A stretch of DNA of 64,000 nt from Pyxidicoccus xibeiensis (GCF_024198175.1 NZ_JAJVKV010000015.1:62001-126000), one strand, 5' to 3'; positions 35,201 through 46,213 are shown, counted from the first letter of the stretch. Notes: a model not told the origin generated them from the sequence alone. Made by a program: numbers and translations.

Positions 35201-38200
35201 CAGCGCCTCGGTGTCGGTGGGCCGCAGCTCCAGCACGCGCTTCCACGACGCCAGCGCCTCGGCCGGCTCGCCCAGGTCCGTCTGCAGGCGCGCCTGCGCG
35301 CGGTACAGCTCGGCGCGGGAGGCATCGCTCGCCTTGGTGGTCACCTCGGCCAGCACCGCGGACAGCTCCTCGGGCGCCTCCGCCTTGTCCACCAGCGCCA
35401 CGCACAGCTCCAGCGAGCGCAGGTCGTCCGGCAGCTCGCGCAGCGCGCGGGTGGCGGACAGGAAGCCCATCTCCGCGTTCTCCAGCGGGCCGGCGTAGAT
35501 TTCGGCGATGCGGCGCAGCAGCGCGGCGCGCTCCTGGGGCACCGACTCCGCCGAGGCGCGCGACTCCAGCATCTCCACCTGCTTCAGGTGGTTGCCCACC
35601 GAGGCGAAGATGGGCTCCAGCGCGAGCGCCGCGGCGCCGCGCAGCGGGCTCTCCGAGCGCGCCATCTCCTCCAGCGCGCCCACCGCACCGGCATGGCCGG
35701 CCCGGCGCGCGAGCACCGACTGGTACAGCTCCAGCGCGCCGCGCGGGTCCTCCAGGCGCGTCACCTTGAGGCGGCCCAGGCGCACGCGCAGGTCGGACGC
35801 CTCTTCCTGGGCGCCACGCGCATCCGCGAGCTGGATTTCCCGCTCGATGTGCTGCGCCAGCTCCGGCCAGCGCTCCATCTCCGCCAGCACGCGGCCCAGC
35901 AGCTTCAGCGCGTTGCCGTTCTCCGGACGCAGGACGAGGATTTCCCGGTACGCCTGCGCCGCCAGCGACTTGTCCGACAGCGTCTCCTCGGCCAGGTGGG
36001 CCAGCTCGAAGAGCAGGTTCACCTGCGTGGACGCGTTGGTGTCCGCGGCCACCTGCCGGCGCATGACGAGCGCCAGCTCGCGGTGCGCGCCGGTGCGGCG
36101 GTGGACGCGGGCGATGGACTCCAGCACGCCCTTGTTCTTGGGGTCCCTGCGGCTCACCTCCTCCAGCGCGCGGACCGCCAGGTCGTAGCGCTTGAGGCGG
36201 TTGTCGTAGATGGCCGCGAGGCGCCGCCACAAGTCACCCGCCAGCGGCTCCTGCGTGTCGCGCTCGAGCTGGTCCTCGTACGCCCCGGCCACCTCCTCGA
36301 AGGAGCCGGAGTCGGCGGCGAGCCGCTCCAGCTCGTCCCGGACGGCAGCCTCCTGGGGGAACTCGTTGAAGGCGCGCAGCCGCGCGACGAAGGCCAGCGA
36401 CGTCTGGCCCAGCGCCTCGCGCAGGGTGGCAATCTCCTGGACGTGCTCCAGGCGCTTCTCCGGCGCCACGCCGGGCAGCAGCACCTCCAGCACCTCCACC
36501 AGCTTCCGCGTGTCGTTGATGCCGCGGTAGACGGGCTCCAGCAGGCGTGCGGCCTCCACGCGCGGGCCGTCGTGCGCCATCAGCCGCTCCAGGCCGGCCA
36601 CCACCTGGCCGTCCCCGGGCGCCAGCTCCAGCAGCCGGCGGTACACCGGCAGCGACTCGGCGGGGCCCACTTCCTTCTCCAGCAACTGCGCGCGCTTCAG
36701 CAGCCAGCCCCGGCGCGCGGCCTCGTCCGCGGCGCCGTCCGCGAGCTGGTCCAGCACGTCCGCCTGCTCCGCGAAGCGCCGCGCCTTGGCGTACAGCTTC
36801 TCCAGCGCGAGCAGCCCCTCGGGCACCTTCCGCAGCGCCAGCGCGGAGCGGTAGGTCTCGACGGCCTTCGCGTCGTCGCCCGCGTTGGCGTACGCCTCGC
36901 CCGCCTTGAGCAGCAGGCCCACGCGCTCCACCGGGTCCTGGGACAGCTGCGCCTGGCGCGTGTACACCTCGGAGAGGCTCTTGGCGTTCTGCCCCTTCTC
37001 GTACAGGCGCGAGAGGGCCTCCAGCGCCTGCCGGTCCTGCGGCGAGTCCGCCAGCAGGTTCTTCCAGAGGCGCGCGGCCTCCTCCGGCTGGTCCAGCGAC
37101 TCACGCAGCTCCGCGGCCCGGCGCAGCAGCTCCAGCGCCGTCGGGTCTCCGGAGGTCAGGTCCACCGCCGCCGTCTCGTAGATCTCCGCCAGCACCTCGT
37201 ACGAGCCCGTCTCGCGCCCCAGCCGCTCCAGGTCCGGACGCACGCCGTCGCGGTCCAGGTTCTGCGCGAAGGACTTCACCGCGGACATGAAGGCCAGCGA
37301 GGGCTGGTGCATGTCGCGCTCGTAGATGCGGCGAATCTCCCCCGCCAGGAGGATCTTCTCCACCGTGAGGGCCGACTCCATCCGCGTCTCGCGCAGCGCC
37401 ACGCGGCGGGCATGGTCGCCCACCTGCACCAGCACCGTGTCCAGCACCTCCAGCGCGGCGCCGCTCGCGGGCACCGCCGCCTTCACCCACGCCTCCAGCG
37501 CGGCGCGAGCGCCGGGGTGGCCGGGGTCCTCGGAGAGGATGCGCTTGTAGAGGCCCAGCGCCGCGTTCGGGTCGTCCAGCACCGTGCGCTGCAGCTCCGC
37601 CAGGCGGAAGGACACCTCGCGCCCCTGCGGGCTCTGCCCCTCCTGGGTGCGGCGCAGCGCCAGCGCCCACGCCAGGTCCTCGTTGCGGCCGGCCTCCGTG
37701 TAGAGCCGGTCCAGCGTGGCGGCGGCCTCGCGGTTCGCCGGGTCCCTCTCGGCGATGGCACGCCACGCGTCGGCGGCGCTCTCCTTGTCGGTGAGCTTCG
37801 TCTCGTGCAGCAGCGCGGCCTCGCGCAGGAACGCCAGCTGCTCGGCCGGCTCCGGCGTCGCGACGGCCAGCTTCTCCAGCACCTCGGCCAGCGCGGCCCA
37901 CTCCTCGCCCGCGCGGTGCAGCCGCTGCAGGGCGCGCAGGCAGTCCAGGCTGCCCGGCTCCAGGGCCAGCAGCGCACGCAGCGCCTTCACCGCGCCGGCC
38001 TTGTCGTCCAGCTTCTTCTCCTGCACCTCGGCCAGCTCGCGCAGCAGCGCGAGCCGCGCCGGGCCCACGTCGCCCTCCTCCGCGAGCTCGGCGAGGATTT
38101 CGGCGTAGCTGTCCAGCGAGTCCGCGTCCTCCGCCGCCTGCCGCGCCGTGGAGCGCAGGCCCGCGTCACCCGGGGCCAGCCGCAGGGCGCGCGCCAGGGC

Positions 38201-41200
38201 CGCGAAGGCCAGCTCCGGCTGCCGCAGGTGCGCCAGGTGCACCTGGGCCGCGTGCCGCAGCGCCTGCACCCGCGCGGAGTCGTCCCTCGCCACCTCCGCC
38301 AGCACGTCCAGCGTGGCCACCAGCTTGCGGTGGTCCTTCGTGCGCTCGAAGACGGGCGCCAGCACCCGCGCCGCCGCCTCGCGCGCGGGGCCGGAGGCGA
38401 GCATGGCCTCCAGCGCGGCCAGCGCGTCCGGGTCCGTGGGGCGCTGCGTGAGGATGTCCGCGTAGCTCTGCACCGCCTCCGCGCTGCCGTCCTGCGAGCC
38501 CTGCAGCAGCTGCGCACGGCGCAGCTTCAGGCGCGCCACCTTGTCCGCCTCGCCGGCCGACTCGGCCAGCGCAATCATCCGCGCCAGCGTGTCGCCCAGC
38601 TCGCGCGTGCGGCCGGCCTTCTCGTACAGCTCCGCCAGGCGCGGCAGGTGCCGGCCCTCCTCGGCGCCGTGCGAGAGCGCCCCCTGCAGCGCCTCGGCGG
38701 CCTGCGCCGGGCGCCCCAGCTCCACGTTGAGGTCCACCAACTGGAGGAGCAGCTCCAGCCGCTCCGGCCCGCGCGCGCCCTGGATGCGCTTGCGCAGCAG
38801 CCCCTCGGCATCCGCCGCCCGGCCCGCGCGGCCGTACAGCTTCACCAGCCGCTGCAGCACCGCGTTCGACTCGGGCGCGCGGCCCACCGCCGCCTCCAGC
38901 GCGGCAATCGCCTCCGCGGCCAGCCCGCCCTCTTCCGTCAGGGTGGCCGCCTCGGTGAGCAGCGGCACCGCCAGCGCCAGGTCCTCCAGCTCGGAGGCCA
39001 GCGTGCGCAGCACCCGGCCCAGCTCCGCGTGGGCGGACAAGTCCCTCGCCAGGCGCAGGGCCTCCGCGCGGCCGCTCTCGTCGCGCGGGTCCTCGCGCAG
39101 CGCGCGCACCCGCACGTCGAAGGCGGCGCGGCTGTCGGCGAGCTGCTTCTCGTGGATGCTGGCCAGCAGCGCGAGGAGGCGCTTGCGCGCGGCCGCCTCG
39201 GTCGTGGCCTCCAGCTGCTGCTGCAGCGCCGCCACCTGCCGCTGGTGGTCGCCGGTGCGGCCGTAGTGCGCCGCCAGCGCCTCGGTCACCTCCACCGTGC
39301 GCAGGCCCGCGGAAGCGAGCCGCTCCAGGCCGCCCACCACCACGCCGGTGGAGACGTTCTCCGCCAGCAGGCCGAGGAAGAGGTCCGTCGCATCCTCCTG
39401 ACGGCCCAGCCGCTCCGCGTACAGCTTCGCCTGCCGCGCGGTCCACTCGTTGCGCTCGAGCTGCGTCTCCGCCAGCCCCGCCAGCCGGCCGGCCAGCGCC
39501 GCCGCCTCGTCGAACTTCGACAGCGCCACGCACAAAGCCTGCAGCCGCTGCACCGCCGACGCATCCTCGGGCGCCAGCTGCACCAGCTGCCGCACCAGCG
39601 GCTCCAGCTCCTCGGGCGCCGCACCGGCCGCCTCGCGCCGGGACACCTCCGCCTCCAGGCGGGCCGCCGGGTCATCCGCCTGCGCCGCGGCCGACTGCAG
39701 CGACTTCACGGCCTCCGCCGCCGCCGCGTCACCCGGCACGCGCGCCAGCACCTCGCGCCACGCGGCCTCCGCGCGCGACGGGTCCGCCAGGGGGCCCTGG
39801 AGCAGCTGCGCCAGCTGCCGCCACAGCGTCGCCGCCACCTCGGCCACCGGAGCCGCCTGCGCGGCGCGCTGCAGCGCCAGCGCCAGCGCGGGCTGCGCCT
39901 GCGCCTTCTGCGCCTGCTCCACCACCGAGCCGAGCAGCAGCGGCCGCCCGGGGTCCAGCTCCAGCGCCCGCGCCAGCACCTCGAAGGCGCCGCGCGCGTC
40001 GTCCTTCTCCTCGAACATCAGCGCGAGCGCCTCGCAGAAGGCCACCCGCTCGGCGCGCGGACGCGGCGCCAGCAGCGCCAGGTCCAGCAGCGGCACCACC
40101 GCCTCCAGCTCGTCGTCCTCCGCCAGCAGCCGCGCCAGCTGGAAGGCCGCCAGAGCTTGGGAGGCGTCCAGCTTCAGCGCCGCCTCCAGGTGCGTGCGCG
40201 CTGCCGCCGGGTCCTTCAGCTGCGTCAGGCACAGCTCCGCCAGGCGCAGCCGCATGGCGGCCTGCCCCGACTTGTCCTTCACCGTGCCCAGGTAGCGCTC
40301 CAGCACCGCCACCGCGTCCGCGGCGCGCCCCTTCTCCAGGAACTGCTCCGCGGTGAGGCTGGCCGCGTCCGCGCGGGACGGGTCCGCCGCCACCGCCTTC
40401 TCGAAGGCCGCCAGCGCGCCCTCCGCGTCGTTCAGCTTGCCCAGCCGCAGCGTGCCCACGCGCAGCCACAGGTCCACCTGCGCGGCGCGGTCCTTCACCT
40501 CGCCCGCCATGGCCTCAATCTGGGCAATGGCCGGAGCGAAGTCGCCGCCGGCGCGCTCCGCCAGCTTCTCGATGAGGGCGAGGCCCTCGGGCATGCCCGG
40601 CCACAGCAGGAAGCAGCGGTCCAACGCCTCCTTCACCTTGCCCGTGGCGCCCGAGTCGTACCAGGCGAACAGCTTCGCCACGAGCAGTGACAGGCGGGCC
40701 GCGCTCTTCCTGTCGCGCTCCTCCAGCGACATGCTGCGCAGCATGCGCACGCGGTCTCTCCACGTGTGCTCGAAGCGCTGCAGCGCGCGCGTCGCCTTCT
40801 CCAGGCGCGCGTTCTGCGGCTCAATCGCCCGCGCCACGTCCAGCACCCTGTGCGCCAGCGCGTGCTCGGTGGGGTCGTCCACCAATCGCTCCGCCAGGGC
40901 CGCGTACTCCTCGGCCATGCCCGCGTCGCCCAGCGCCTCGCGCTCGCGCTCCAGCGCCTCGAAGGCCGGCTGGAAGAGCTGCTCGGACAAGAGCAACTGG
41001 CGCACGCGCCGGAAGACGGCCCGGTCCGGCTTCGCCCGCGCGGAGCGCTGCAGGCACAGCACCGCCCTGTCGCGGCGGAACAGCTTCTGCTCGTAGAGGT
41101 CCGCCGCCTTGAGGTAGTGGCCCGCGCCCTCCTCGCCCTGCGTGGCGGCGCCCAGCCGCTCCAGCACGTCGGCCAGCGCGGCCGAGTCCTGTCGCGCCTC

Positions 41201-41491
41201 GTGCAGTCGCTTGAGGCCGCGCAGCGCCGGCAGCGGGTCCTTGGCGACGAGCAGCGCGCGCTTGAGCAGCTCCTCGGCGCGGGGCGCGTTGCGCTGACGC
41301 TCGTGCGCGAGCTCCGCCGCACGGCACAGCAGGCGCACGGCCTCGTCCGAGGGCACGTCGCGAGAGCGCCCTTCGTAGAGGCGGATCAGCTCTTCCACGC
41401 GGCCGGCTTTCTCGAGAGCGGCTTCTGCTTCCACGAAAGTCCGGTCGTCGGACACGCGCAGCGTGGGTCGCGGGGGAGTCGGCTGTTGCAT
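29216..41491 (-). CDS. gltI: Giant TPR protein GltI (AgmK) of the gliding machinery
   Basis: A single 12.3-kb open frame encodes 4091 residues with no signal peptide or membrane helix. Almost the whole chain is built of about 34-40-residue helical TPR-like units, recognisable by repeated D-P-x-x-A-x-A-A/LxxLYE-type segments and recurrent WPELA, LYER and LEKVLELDP phrases. The final ~250 residues are less repetitive and contain [13 protein letters not shown] and end in EVQVRK. It matches the giant TPR protein AgmK/GltI encoded beside agmX in M. xanthus, needed for gliding and probably a scaffold. A hairpin terminator just upstream suggests its own promoter. Exact repeat count needs a profile search. 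Confidence 0.92.
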   Translation of the reverse strand: MQQPTPPRPTLRVSDDRTFVEAEAALEKAGRVEELIRLYEGRSRDVPSDEAVRLLCRAAELAHERQRNAPRAEELLKRALLVAKDPLPALRGLKRLHEARQDSAALADVLERLGAATQGEEGAGHYLKAADLYEQKLFRRDRAVLCLQRSARAKPDRAVFRRVRQLLLSEQLFQPAFEALEREREALGDAGMAEEYAALAERLVDDPTEHALAHRVLDVARAIEPQNARLEKATRALQRFEHTWRDRVRMLRSMSLEERDRKSAARLSLLVAKLFAWYDSGATGKVKEALDRCFLLWPGMPEGLALIEKLAERAGGDFAPAIAQIEAMAGEVKDRAAQVDLWLRVGTLRLGKLNDAEGALAAFEKAVAADPSRADAASLTAEQFLEKGRAADAVAVLERYLGTVKDKSGQAAMRLRLAELCLTQLKDPAAARTHLEAALKLDASQALAAFQLARLLAEDDELEAVVPLLDLALLAPRPRAERVAFCEALALMFEEKDDARGAFEVLARALELDPGRPLLLGSVVEQAQKAQAQPALALALQRAAQAAPVAEVAATLWRQLAQLLQGPLADPSRAEAAWREVLARVPGDAAAAEAVKSLQSAAAQADDPAARLEAEVSRREAAGAAPEELEPLVRQLVQLAPEDASAVQRLQALCVALSKFDEAAALAGRLAGLAETQLERNEWTARQAKLYAERLGRQEDATDLFLGLLAENVSTGVVVGGLERLASAGLRTVEVTEALAAHYGRTGDHQRQVAALQQQLEATTEAAARKRLLALLASIHEKQLADSRAAFDVRVRALREDPRDESGRAEALRLARDLSAHAELGRVLRTLASELEDLALAVPLLTEAATLTEEGGLAAEAIAALEAAVGRAPESNAVLQRLVKLYGRAGRAADAEGLLRKRIQGARGPERLELLLQLVDLNVELGRPAQAAEALQGALSHGAEEGRHLPRLAELYEKAGRTRELGDTLARMIALAESAGEADKVARLKLRRAQLLQGSQDGSAEAVQSYADILTQRPTDPDALAALEAMLASGPAREAAARVLAPVFERTKDHRKLVATLDVLAEVARDDSARVQALRHAAQVHLAHLRQPELAFAALARALRLAPGDAGLRSTARQAAEDADSLDSYAEILAELAEEGDVGPARLALLRELAEVQEKKLDDKAGAVKALRALLALEPGSLDCLRALQRLHRAGEEWAALAEVLEKLAVATPEPAEQLAFLREAALLHETKLTDKESAADAWRAIAERDPANREAAATLDRLYTEAGRNEDLAWALALRRTQEGQSPQGREVSFRLAELQRTVLDDPNAALGLYKRILSEDPGHPGARAALEAWVKAAVPASGAALEVLDTVLVQVGDHARRVALRETRMESALTVEKILLAGEIRRIYERDMHQPSLAFMSAVKSFAQNLDRDGVRPDLERLGRETGSYEVLAEIYETAAVDLTSGDPTALELLRRAAELRESLDQPEEAARLWKNLLADSPQDRQALEALSRLYEKGQNAKSLSEVYTRQAQLSQDPVERVGLLLKAGEAYANAGDDAKAVETYRSALALRKVPEGLLALEKLYAKARRFAEQADVLDQLADGAADEAARRGWLLKRAQLLEKEVGPAESLPVYRRLLELAPGDGQVVAGLERLMAHDGPRVEAARLLEPVYRGINDTRKLVEVLEVLLPGVAPEKRLEHVQEIATLREALGQTSLAFVARLRAFNEFPQEAAVRDELERLAADSGSFEEVAGAYEDQLERDTQEPLAGDLWRRLAAIYDNRLKRYDLAVRALEEVSRRDPKNKGVLESIARVHRRTGAHRELALVMRRQVAADTNASTQVNLLFELAHLAEETLSDKSLAAQAYREILVLRPENGNALKLLGRVLAEMERWPELAQHIEREIQLADARGAQEEASDLRVRLGRLKVTRLEDPRGALELYQSVLARRAGHAGAVGALEEMARSESPLRGAAALALEPIFASVGNHLKQVEMLESRASAESVPQERAALLRRIAEIYAGPLENAEMGFLSATRALRELPDDLRSLELCVALVDKAEAPEELSAVLAEVTTKASDASRAELYRAQARLQTDLGEPAEALASWKRVLELRPTDTEALDGTVRLVASQGKPTELLEVLRRQLAVAEEPARRAAVLFQIGTLQEEQLKDALGALATFRRLLELKPDDVAALERMEALCQKQERWPELADALAKRIALLPPEEGLELKFRLATVRETRLLDRTGALALYSEILAVQANHPGAVGRMEALVTREPQNLLAVETLLRALRASGDVARLAQVIEVRVGVSTDSFERKALLGELATLREAQGEEELAFLALFRAFKEDPNDGEVRRRLENATDASGSYDELVSAYEEALPRVAEASDAAQVCLKLGQLLETKLRDSDRAVSFYERARTLHPAVQDKALVALDRLYLNLEAWPELAGILEALVTGATEPADKVGYLFRLGQLYQERLDSPDRAAGAYEAILKLEPAHLATARLLEGIYEGAGASEKLYAILKLQADKVVGAERDRVVAKMAQVSAEGLSDLGGSITLYRELLAKNSRNEQAFSALESLYERADRPQDLRELLEGRLAVTLDPREVVRLNERLGRVVYRLLKQPDEAVPYFKAALDRDARHRGVLDTLRELYDETGQREELVGVLRRLIPLQESSDGVKALRLRLAEVLAGMGRREEALDAARRALEVEPHGVPDLERVHTLFVSLRAWNDAVRALELKVQVHLAAEERERAVATYFAVADLWEGQGGKPEQAAGALEKVLELDPANRTAYERACGLYKTHNDWRAYATVMDRYMPNLVTDEEKLAALRELARVQEERLGQKDVAFLALCRALQLDASDDTLREEVERLADETGSHEELAAVYEEVADELPRGSLAERLYATLARVHDTRLDDPQAAEGAFRKILEFDPTNATALDGLAAVFQRRGRDKEYVVALEQKLEAAGSIEQRKGILKEIARVWDEKQDDPVEAASALLRALELEPDAETLGVLTALYRRQRAWPDVASTLLRARDLADTVEERARIQVEVAGVYERELGDDEAAVAAFRQALELDPVNRTALESLERLHTKLDQPADLLAIYERMLELSEDWREKVRVLFRSATIWEDKYQNPANADVCVEGVLSIDPQNVQAIKSLIRLRRTQGRWEDLISAYERQLSLATSPQEQAELYVDIGNVQYQQLKALDKAVNSYHAALAADSTCRPALHALGNLYERSGNWPFALEMLAKEAELAGQSPDAVELYYRLGKINEDMLMDSGSARNAYQQALAVNPGHLPSIRALKGIQEQEKDWGGYEQTLRQEAEQTEDPAAKGRALLDVARYHAETREDRETATGYWQEALKHIPDSLEAARPLADVYIAHEDWASGERMLDIVTRKMAEKAMAEKDAATAADLCRQLYRLGYVAEKLGRRDKALSCYEKAYELDATYLPALEGYGNLLVQTRRYEGALKVFQTILIHHREELTDLEVVEVYWQIGDIHAALGQADRAQNHFEKALAIDPGHEPTLRALVVLMDKAGQYEKSAELRQQLVGVLEGEPKAKVALELGRIARDHLHDPYMAIDAFTTALKAQPDAPEVMDQLYVLLRETRQGQKAADVLARMLALPALAMEPHKAKRVWFALGELRRDDLKDVEGATQAFNAALDLDPRFVEAFSALEAMLGAARQWKPLEENYTKMLGRLPKTPETHVARMALWRALGDLYLQVLKHPEGAVAAYGVAAKGLPDDATVQETYADVAGQLPGKEEEAIAALRRAMPTTTDPRKVCGQLVRLSAVRKDYDGAWLAAQATSGLLGEAGEDEQEILTKLGPYAKKKEVAQRALTDQLWHNLLFHPKSRGPLAELMGLLFEKTGHLYAVPFPQYQLVPKKHRIDVASAQEYHVHHYRYVARLLGMEAVELYSPFLVATRERMAKRSNEPAPEPLINAELLQTHPACVRVGGKYFAEQGQKEVYYLLGRTLALARPELAFSQRVAVERLEAILQAALSLVVGNVRIAEAQHLVEPERRLLEKSLSEPDRAALAKAARAWLPGATPQAVRQYLEGAELTAARAGLFAAGEMEPVRRVVQGETGSAFRVPVKTKLRELLVFATSEDLHELRVAVGTHVEVQVRK

Positions 41492-41581
41492 GGGGAGGCG
41501 GACCTTGGGGGTGAAATGGAACGCAGCGGGGGCGCCAGCGACCGGACTCTACCGGTCACAAGCGCCCCCGAGCAATCATGC

Positions 41582-41601
41582 AAAACCCGCCAAACGGCGG
41601 G
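41582..41601 (-). terminator. Rho-independent terminator before gltI
   Basis: On the minus strand CCCGCC GTTT GGCGGG is followed by TTTTG, a compact classical terminator 18 nt after the stop of the RG-rich gene. It implies that gltI transcription starts in the short gap 41492-41581 or depends on read-through. Confidence 0.82.
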
Positions 41602-41618
41602 AATCATTGGCTTTCTTG

Positions 41619-43532
41619 CTACCCAGCCGAGGGAGCGTTCGGAGGCGTCTCGCCACCCTCGCCACCCTCCGCGTCGGCCGGGTCTGCCGGGGCCGGCGCC
41701 ACGGTGGGCGTCTCCGGCAGGGCGTTCGCCCGCTCCAGGCCGGCGGTGTCGCCGAGCTGGGTGTAGAGGGCGACGGCCTTCTCGCGCTGCTGCAGCTCCT
41801 CCGCGAGCTGGGCGGCGCGAGCCACGTTGCCGAGCTTCTCGTGCAGCGGGAGCGCCTTGTCCTTGCGGCCGGCACCCTCCCACGCCTCCGCCGCGGCGGC
41901 GGTGTCGCCGAGCAGCTCCAGCCACCGGGCACGGCCGGCCGGCTTCTGCTCCGCCTCGGCGCGGGCCAGCTCACGCTGGGCCAGCTCCTTCGCCTCGTCC
42001 TCCAGCTTCAGGCGCTGCATGAAGTGGAAGGCCTTGGGCGGAGGCAGCGGGCTGAGCACCTCCACGGCCTCGCGGCGCTGGCCCACCGCCACCAGCAGGG
42101 TGGCGGCACCGAGCCGGTCCCCGCGCTCCACCAGGCCTTTGACCTCCAGGCCGCGGATGCGGTTGGCGCTGGCCATGTCCCGGGAGCGCTCGTACGACTT
42201 GCGCGCCAGGGTGAGCTTGCCGGCACGCTCGTACGCGAGCGCCGCCTGGTCGAACTGGCGGGCACGCTCGTACAGCCGGGCGACGTTCTCGAAGTCGCCC
42301 TTGCCCACGTAGTGCTCCATGAGGAGCTCGTAGGCGCCGGCCTTCTCCAGCGTGGGCGCGAGCTGGTCCGGGGGCAGCGTGCCCACCAGCCGGCGGGCCA
42401 CGTCGTTGTTGCCACCGGACAGGGCGTTGCGCAGGGCGCTCTTGAGGTCTCCGCCCGCCTCGAACAGGCGCGCGGCCTCCGCGAAGCTGCTGTTGCGCTC
42501 GTACATCCGGGCCGCGTCACGCGTGCGGCCCATGCCCTCGAGCTGCTTCGCCTGCTCCTCCCAGGTGCCCGTCAGCTCGGGCATCGGCGGACGCTCGCCC
42601 CGCTCGGGACGGGGGCCCCGCTCCGGGCGCTCACCGCGCTCGGGACGCGGGCCACGCTCCGGACGAGGGCCCCGCTCGGGACGGTCGCCACGCTCACCGC
42701 GCTCGGGACGCGCCCCACGCTCGGGACGCGGGCCCCGCTCGGGACGGTCACCCCGCGCCTGGCGCTCCTCCCTCGGAGCCGCCGCGGGCTCCTCGACTTC
42801 AGGACCCGGCTGGCGGCCGCTGGCGGTGAAGGCCGTCTCAGCGCGCTCGCGGTCGCCCGCCGCGCGCCAGACCTGGCCCACCAGGAACATGACCTCCGTC
42901 CAGGCGTCGAACTTCTCCTTCGCGGGGTCCACGGCCGGAGCCGCGGGAGCCGCCGGAGCAGCACCCTCGGCCGGGGCCGCGCCTTCCGTCGGCTCGGCAC
43001 CCTCCGCCGGAGCACCTTCCGTCGGAGCAGCCTCGGCCGGAGCCTCCGCGGGCGCAGCGTCCTCCGCCGGAGCAGCAGCCTCGGCGGGAGCAGCGGCGTC
43101 GGGCGCGGGCGGCTTGGGCTGCCGCTGCACGCGCAGCATCGTGGTGATGAGGCGACCCTTGGTGTTCAGGTCCAGGTCATCCAGGGACTTCAGGCGCATG
43201 GGACGCAGCGAGCGGACGATGGCCTGCAGCGGCCCCCGCTCGGCGGCGAAGTCCATCTTGGAGAGCGCCTTCTCCAGGGTGCTCAGTTCGGCGATGACGC
43301 GCTGACCGGGGCCGACAGGGCCCTCGTCACGGTCCCTGCGCCCGCGGCCGTCACCCCGCCCTCGGCCTCCGTCTCTTCCTCCAGGACCGCCCGGACCACC
43401 CCGGCCGCCAAAACCTCCGCCGCCGAAGCCACCACCCGGACCCTCACGGCGCGGACCCTGGCCCGGCGCACCCCCGTCACGACCACGCCCACCACCGGGG
43501 CGCGGCCCACCGCTTCCATTCTCCTGAGGCAC
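41619..43532 (-). CDS. RG-rich, TPR-like protein of the gliding locus
   Basis: Protein of 637 residues from GTG 43532 (GGGAGAAAG precedes it). Residues about 1-75 are an Arg/Gly/Pro-rich disordered tail with GGRGG and RGRRDRD runs. A helical segment follows, then an Ala/Pro/Glu-rich linker (about 140-210). A second charged low-complexity block of tandem RPERG units lies at about 260-330. The C-terminal half (about 335-610) is a helical-repeat array of TPR/SNAP type, with YERARQFDQAALAYERAG-like units. It sits 12 nt after gltH within the gliding locus. I do not recognise a name for it; a homologue is probably present between gltH and gltI in other myxobacteria. Cytoplasmic scaffold or RNA-binding roles are both possible. 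Confidence 0.75.
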   Translation of the reverse strand: MPQENGSGGPRPGGGRGRDGGAPGQGPRREGPGGGFGGGGFGGRGGPGGPGGRDGGRGRGDGRGRRDRDEGPVGPGQRVIAELSTLEKALSKMDFAAERGPLQAIVRSLRPMRLKSLDDLDLNTKGRLITTMLRVQRQPKPPAPDAAAPAEAAAPAEDAAPAEAPAEAAPTEGAPAEGAEPTEGAAPAEGAAPAAPAAPAVDPAKEKFDAWTEVMFLVGQVWRAAGDRERAETAFTASGRQPGPEVEEPAAAPREERQARGDRPERGPRPERGARPERGERGDRPERGPRPERGPRPERGERPERGPRPERGERPPMPELTGTWEEQAKQLEGMGRTRDAARMYERNSSFAEAARLFEAGGDLKSALRNALSGGNNDVARRLVGTLPPDQLAPTLEKAGAYELLMEHYVGKGDFENVARLYERARQFDQAALAYERAGKLTLARKSYERSRDMASANRIRGLEVKGLVERGDRLGAATLLVAVGQRREAVEVLSPLPPPKAFHFMQRLKLEDEAKELAQRELARAEAEQKPAGRARWLELLGDTAAAAEAWEGAGRKDKALPLHEKLGNVARAAQLAEELQQREKAVALYTQLGDTAGLERANALPETPTVAPAPADPADAEGGEGGETPPNAPSAG

Positions 43533-43544
43533 GTCTTTCTCCCG

Positions 43545-44177
43545 CTAGAACGCGTAGCGAATGTTCGGCGCCACCGCGAACCCGAGCGAGCCTCCGGAAA
43601 CGAGGTAGTTCCCCGTCACCTCGAGCCCCACGGAAAAGTGGCGCAGCCTTGTGTAGTACTCCACTCCGGGCCCGGCAAACACAAGAATGTCGGATTCGGG
43701 GAGGAGACGCTTCGGCGAGAACATCGCATAACCCGCGCCAGCGCGGACGTAGAACCACGTGCGCTTCACTTCCTGGCTGTCGGCCAGGCCGTACACCCGG
43801 GCGCGCAGCACCGCGCCGGGGACCATCGACGAGAAGTCACCGGACACCGCGCCGCCTGAGTTGCCCACGTAGTCGGCGCTCGTGCGGATGCTGGAGCCCA
43901 TGATGAACAGGCCCACGGACAGGCGCTCGCTCAGGTCCACGCCCACCTCGACCTGCGCCATGGGGCCGGCGGAGAACGGCCGCGGCGTGCCCTCGGGGGC
44001 CGGCGGGTTGGTGACGAACAGCGGGCCACCCAGTACGGCGAAGTACAGGCCCCGCTCGATTTCATCGAACGTGACTGCGGGGCGGTCCCCGGTGTTGGCG
44101 GGGGTGGGCTGCTGAGCGCTCGCGACCATGGGGAGGACGAACACGGCGCACAGGGCAAGGGGGGCGAGGGCTTTCAT
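43545..44177 (-). CDS. gltH: Outer-membrane gliding protein GltH (CglE)
   Basis: Protein of 210 residues from ATG 44177, the first Met giving a signal peptide (about 1-21, cleavage after ASA). The mature part is rich in alternating hydrophobic strands and glycine, typical of a small beta-barrel, and ends in Phe (NIRYAF), the outer-membrane C-terminal signature. Its place between gltG and the RG-rich gene matches GltH/CglE, one of the outer-membrane components of the M. xanthus gliding complex and a contact-stimulated (cgl) motility gene. A hairpin lies between gltG and this gene. Assignment rests on context and fold, since the sequence has no diagnostic motif. Confidence 0.82.
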   Translation of the reverse strand: MKALAPLALCAVFVLPMVASAQQPTPANTGDRPAVTFDEIERGLYFAVLGGPLFVTNPPAPEGTPRPFSAGPMAQVEVGVDLSERLSVGLFIMGSSIRTSADYVGNSGGAVSGDFSSMVPGAVLRARVYGLADSQEVKRTWFYVRAGAGYAMFSPKRLLPESDILVFAGPGVEYYTRLRHFSVGLEVTGNYLVSGGSLGFAVAPNIRYAF

Positions 44178-44229
44178 GCGGTCCTGACGTTGGCGCGGCC
44201 CCCGTGGGGGACGGGAGCCGGAGGAAACA

Positions 44230-44263
44230 CCGCGGGCGGGCCGGCTTCTCGGCCCACCCGCGG
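44230..44263 (-). terminator. Hairpin between gltG and gltH
   Basis: CCGCGGGCGGGCCG pairs with CGGCCCACCCGCGG with one mismatch around a 6-nt loop; on the minus strand it is followed by TGTTTCC. It may terminate part of the upstream transcript or act as an attenuator or stability element inside the locus. Confidence 0.6.
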
Positions 44264-44284
44264 AAACTGAGTGACAGCCCGACG

Positions 44285-46213
44285 TTACTCGCCGGCCTGC
44301 TTGAAGATGAACGGATAGGTGACGACGACCACGCCACCACCCTTGGGCTCGGGGAACTTCCAGGTGCGCACACGGCCCGCCACGCACGTCTCCAGGTCCG
44401 CGTTGCCCGCGGTGGACTGGGCCACCGAGGACGTCGCCACGGAGCCCGTCGCGGTGATGACGAACTTCACCGCCACCTTGCCTCCCAGCTTCGGGAAGCG
44501 GTTGAGCAGGCTCTCGTAGCAGTAGCGGATCTGCCCGCGGTTCATGTGGATGACCTTGCGGATGAGCTCCTTGTCCAGCGAGCCCATGACCTCCGGGTCC
44601 GACGAGGTGATGCCGACGTCGACGCTCTGCTTGCCGCCGAGCACGCCCACGCCATTGCCGTAGGCGCCGGTGCCGCCGCCACGGCCCTTGGTGCCGATGC
44701 CGCCGATGCCGACGGTGTCACCCGTGCCGCCGCCGCCACCGCCGGAGCCACGCAGGCCCAGGCCGCCGAAGCCGCCAGAGTCACCCGCCTTGGCGCCGAA
44801 CATGTTGCCCATGGCGTTCTTCAGGTCGCCGCCCAGGCCGGCCTTGCCGAAGACGGTGGAGATGCCGCCCTTGCCGCCGCCGAAGATCTTCGCGGTCAGC
44901 GCGCGGGCCTCGTCCTTCTTGTTCGGGTCGCCCTTGGGCGCGGTGCGGTTGTTGGTCTTGGGCGAATCCTTCTTGCCCATCTGACCCTCGTCACCGCGGC
45001 TCTTGGCCGCCATCTCGCCGCTCTTCTTCGCCTCCTTCTGCTGGTTGAGGCGCTCGAGGAACTTGTTCTTCTGCGTCTCCGGCGGCTTGATGATGAGCTT
45101 GGCGATGCGGGCCTGGTTGGCGGACAGCTCGTCCGAGTACTCGTCGCCCTCACCCGTGCGGTTGAGCGCGGTGATGACGAACGCGGTCGCCAGGAAGAAC
45201 ATCACCAGGAAGATGTTGAGCGCCGTGTAGTCCAGCGTCTCGCCCAGCGGCGCCACGACGCGCTTGGGCACGGGCTGGAAGGCGACCTCCAGCGAGACGC
45301 CGCCCAGGTCGACCCAGAAGAAGTCGTCGGCCTCCAGCGTCAGCGTGTACGCGTCACCCTCGTGCGAGGCCTTGCCGGACTCGATGACCGCCTTGAGGTC
45401 CCGCGTCTCGCCCTTGCGGTGCAGCTCGCCCTTCATCTTCCCCGTGAAGCGCACGGAGTAGGCCTGCCCGTCGGCGCGCAGCACCTCGAACTTCGGCGCG
45501 CCCAGCCGCGAGTCGCCCATGATGAAGTCCACGCCCGCGGTGCTGCCCACGGTGAACGAGCGCTTCGCCCCGGGAGGGATGAAGAACTCGCCCACGCGCT
45601 GGTCACCCCACGCGAAGCGCAGGCCCACGCCCTGCGGCCCGTTGGACTTCGTCTTGCGCACCGTGCGCACGCGCGGCGCGGCCTCCACCGGAGCGGCCAC
45701 GGCCGGCTCGGCGGCGGGCGCCACCGCGTTCTGCTGGGTGGCGGCGAACGACGCGTCCAGCGCGCCCTCGGCCACGGCATCGGCGGGAGGCGTCATGGCC
45801 CCCGCGGCCTGCGCCAGCCCGGCCGCGGGCGAAGAAGCGCCCAGCACCGGGTTCTTGTCCGTCGTCTCGTCCGTACCGGCGACGGCGACGGCCAGGTTCA
45901 CCGCGGCCACCGCGGCCGGGTTCTCCAGGCGGATGGTGGTGCCACCCACGCGGATCTCGTCACCAAAGGACAGCTGTCCCTTGTTGACCCGCTTGCCGTT
46001 GACGTACGTGCCCTCGACGCTGCCCATGTCGATGATGGACATGGCGCCGTCGGTGGCGACTTCGATGACGGAGTGGATCCGACTGACCTTCTCGTCCTCC
46101 AGGCACAGGTGCGCGGAAGAGAGACGACCAATCTTGATGATGTCGCGCTCGTAGTCCTTTGAGGCGACCAGCGAGTCGCCCTTGAAGACCTTGAGTGTCA
46201 GGGGAACGGCCAT
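44285..46213 (-). CDS. gltG: Gliding motility protein GltG (PglI), FHA domain
   Basis: Inner-membrane protein of 642 residues. An FHA domain at about 20-95 carries the signature GRLSSAHLCL ... SRIHSVIE ... GTYVNGKRV, usually a phosphothreonine-binding module. After a second beta-rich segment, one membrane helix (about 322-345, NIFLVMFFLATAFVIT) leads to a Lys/Gly-rich periplasmic linker. The AgmX/PglI TonB-like C-terminal domain spans about 540-642. GltJ has the same C-terminal domain. In M. xanthus, GltG/PglI and GltJ/AgmX span the inner membrane and are thought to couple the AglRQS motor to the periplasmic and outer-membrane parts. The cytoplasmic FHA suggests regulation by phosphorylation. 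Confidence 0.93.
   Translation of the reverse strand: MAVPLTLKVFKGDSLVASKDYERDIIKIGRLSSAHLCLEDEKVSRIHSVIEVATDGAMSIIDMGSVEGTYVNGKRVNKGQLSFGDEIRVGGTTIRLENPAAVAAVNLAVAVAGTDETTDKNPVLGASSPAAGLAQAAGAMTPPADAVAEGALDASFAATQQNAVAPAAEPAVAAPVEAAPRVRTVRKTKSNGPQGVGLRFAWGDQRVGEFFIPPGAKRSFTVGSTAGVDFIMGDSRLGAPKFEVLRADGQAYSVRFTGKMKGELHRKGETRDLKAVIESGKASHEGDAYTLTLEADDFFWVDLGGVSLEVAFQPVPKRVVAPLGETLDYTALNIFLVMFFLATAFVITALNRTGEGDEYSDELSANQARIAKLIIKPPETQKNKFLERLNQQKEAKKSGEMAAKSRGDEGQMGKKDSPKTNNRTAPKGDPNKKDEARALTAKIFGGGKGGISTVFGKAGLGGDLKNAMGNMFGAKAGDSGGFGGLGLRGSGGGGGGTGDTVGIGGIGTKGRGGGTGAYGNGVGVLGGKQSVDVGITSSDPEVMGSLDKELIRKVIHMNRGQIRYCYESLLNRFPKLGGKVAVKFVITATGSVATSSVAQSTAGNADLETCVAGRVRTWKFPEPKGGGVVVVTYPFIFKQAGE

Noticed and set aside
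29240-40690. Open frame of about 3816 residues antisense to gltI
   Set aside because: It is a mirror of the TPR gene caused by high G/C third positions and few stop codons. It has no start signal or recognisable domain.
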